From Tenrec ecaudatus (lineage: Eukaryota; Chordata; Mammalia; Afrosoricida; Tenrecidae), in the NCBI RefSeq assembly GCF_050624435.1, contig NC_134547.1:29994419-30058418 (forward strand): a DNA stretch of 64,000 nucleotides. The letters are read 5' to 3'. A model generated the notes under the pieces. That model had not been told where the DNA came from and ran no database searches. It worked only from the letters and a program-made list of their open reading frames with translations. Both the position numbers and the translations under genes were made by a program. Each line of letters opens with the position of its first letter. The stretch's first letter is position 1. Below, piece by piece: positions 63,825 to 64,000 of this stretch.

Positions 63825-64000
63825 TCTTTTTAAAAATTGTTTTATTGGGGGCTCGTACAACTCATCACAATCCATCCATCCATCCATCCATGGTGTCAAG
63901 CACATCTGAACGTTTGTTGCCCTCATCCTTTTCAAAACATTTGCTTTCGACTTGAGCCCTTGGTGTCAGCTCCTCATTTCCCCTCCCTCCCCACCCCCCC
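63825..64000 (-). mobile_element. Young-family L1 3' UTR, antisense, cut by window end
   Basis: Starts 'tttttaaaaattgttttatt' and continues 'gggggctcgtacaactcatc', a (CATC)4 patch, and 'cttgagcccttggtgtcagc'. It runs off the right edge. Confidence 0.85.

Overview
The window looks like nuclear DNA from a placental mammal of the superorder Afrotheria. The main evidence is its repeats. There are about 17 tRNA-derived SINEs of the AfroSINE type, with a box-A-like ggtgtagtgg, a box-B-like cagttcgaaacc and a tail ending near 'gactcgatggcagtgag'. There are also many antisense and sense pieces of the BovB-like RTE LINE with a (CAA)n/(TTG)n end, and repeated 5'-truncated copies of one L1 family whose long 3' UTR ends in 'agcccccaataaaatgatt' plus poly-A. 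The SINEs keep the long middle segment ('gagggagaaagatgaggc'), which makes me lean towards a tenrec, golden mole or similar species rather than an elephant. That species-level guess is from memory and is weak. Nothing here looks bacterial or viral, and I see no CRISPR array, operon, tRNA or rRNA gene.

I found no host protein-coding gene that I can support. Open frames across the window are short, lack family signatures, and many are simple-repeat translations (poly-SIYL, poly-RE, poly-YI). The only recognisable coding sequence belongs to mobile elements: the C-terminal end of a pogo/Tigger-type DDE transposase at 968-1228 (minus strand), RTE reverse-transcriptase-region remnants at 13.2-14.0 kb and 45.7-46.7 kb (minus), and L1 ORF1 remnants at 55.2-56.0 kb (minus). 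Two weak host-exon candidates are listed at 35464-35603 and around 62.4-62.9 kb. The window is best read as intergenic or deep-intronic DNA.

Layout: 0-3 kb holds a 990-bp pogo-like DNA transposon, a tetranucleotide tract, an AfroSINE and an LTR-like repeat split by a (GA)n tract. 4-11 kb is the most unique part, with a small CpG island (about 6.64-7.10 kb) and an AT-rich block (8.35-9.24 kb) that contains a diverged internal duplication. 11.3-14.3 kb is RTE remnants plus a 26-bp minisatellite. 14.5-18.7 kb is an old antisense L1 carrying nested younger L1 pieces. 19.8-28.9 kb has scattered SINEs, a 44-bp GC-rich minisatellite and an L1 3' UTR expanded by a hexanucleotide tract. 29.5-33.9 kb shows nested insertions: RTE interrupted by an LTR-like element and then by a 1.56-kb L1. 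34.6-37.3 kb is largely unique. 37.4-39.3 kb is an L1 with a 5' inversion that itself holds a 33-nt U2 snRNA fragment flanked by 15-bp target-site duplications. 42-49 kb is rich in the LTR-like family and has a 74-bp direct repeat spaced exactly 1200 bp. 49-56.6 kb is old L1 interrupted by younger L1. 57-64 kb is sparser, with MIR/L2-type relics, three SINEs and an AT-rich unique segment at 58.65-59.33 kb.

The value of the window is as a record of mobile-element activity: target-site duplications, twin priming, a template-derived snRNA insertion and MITE/parent relationships can be read directly. Family names are from memory; junctions, duplications and repeat units are read from the sequence.
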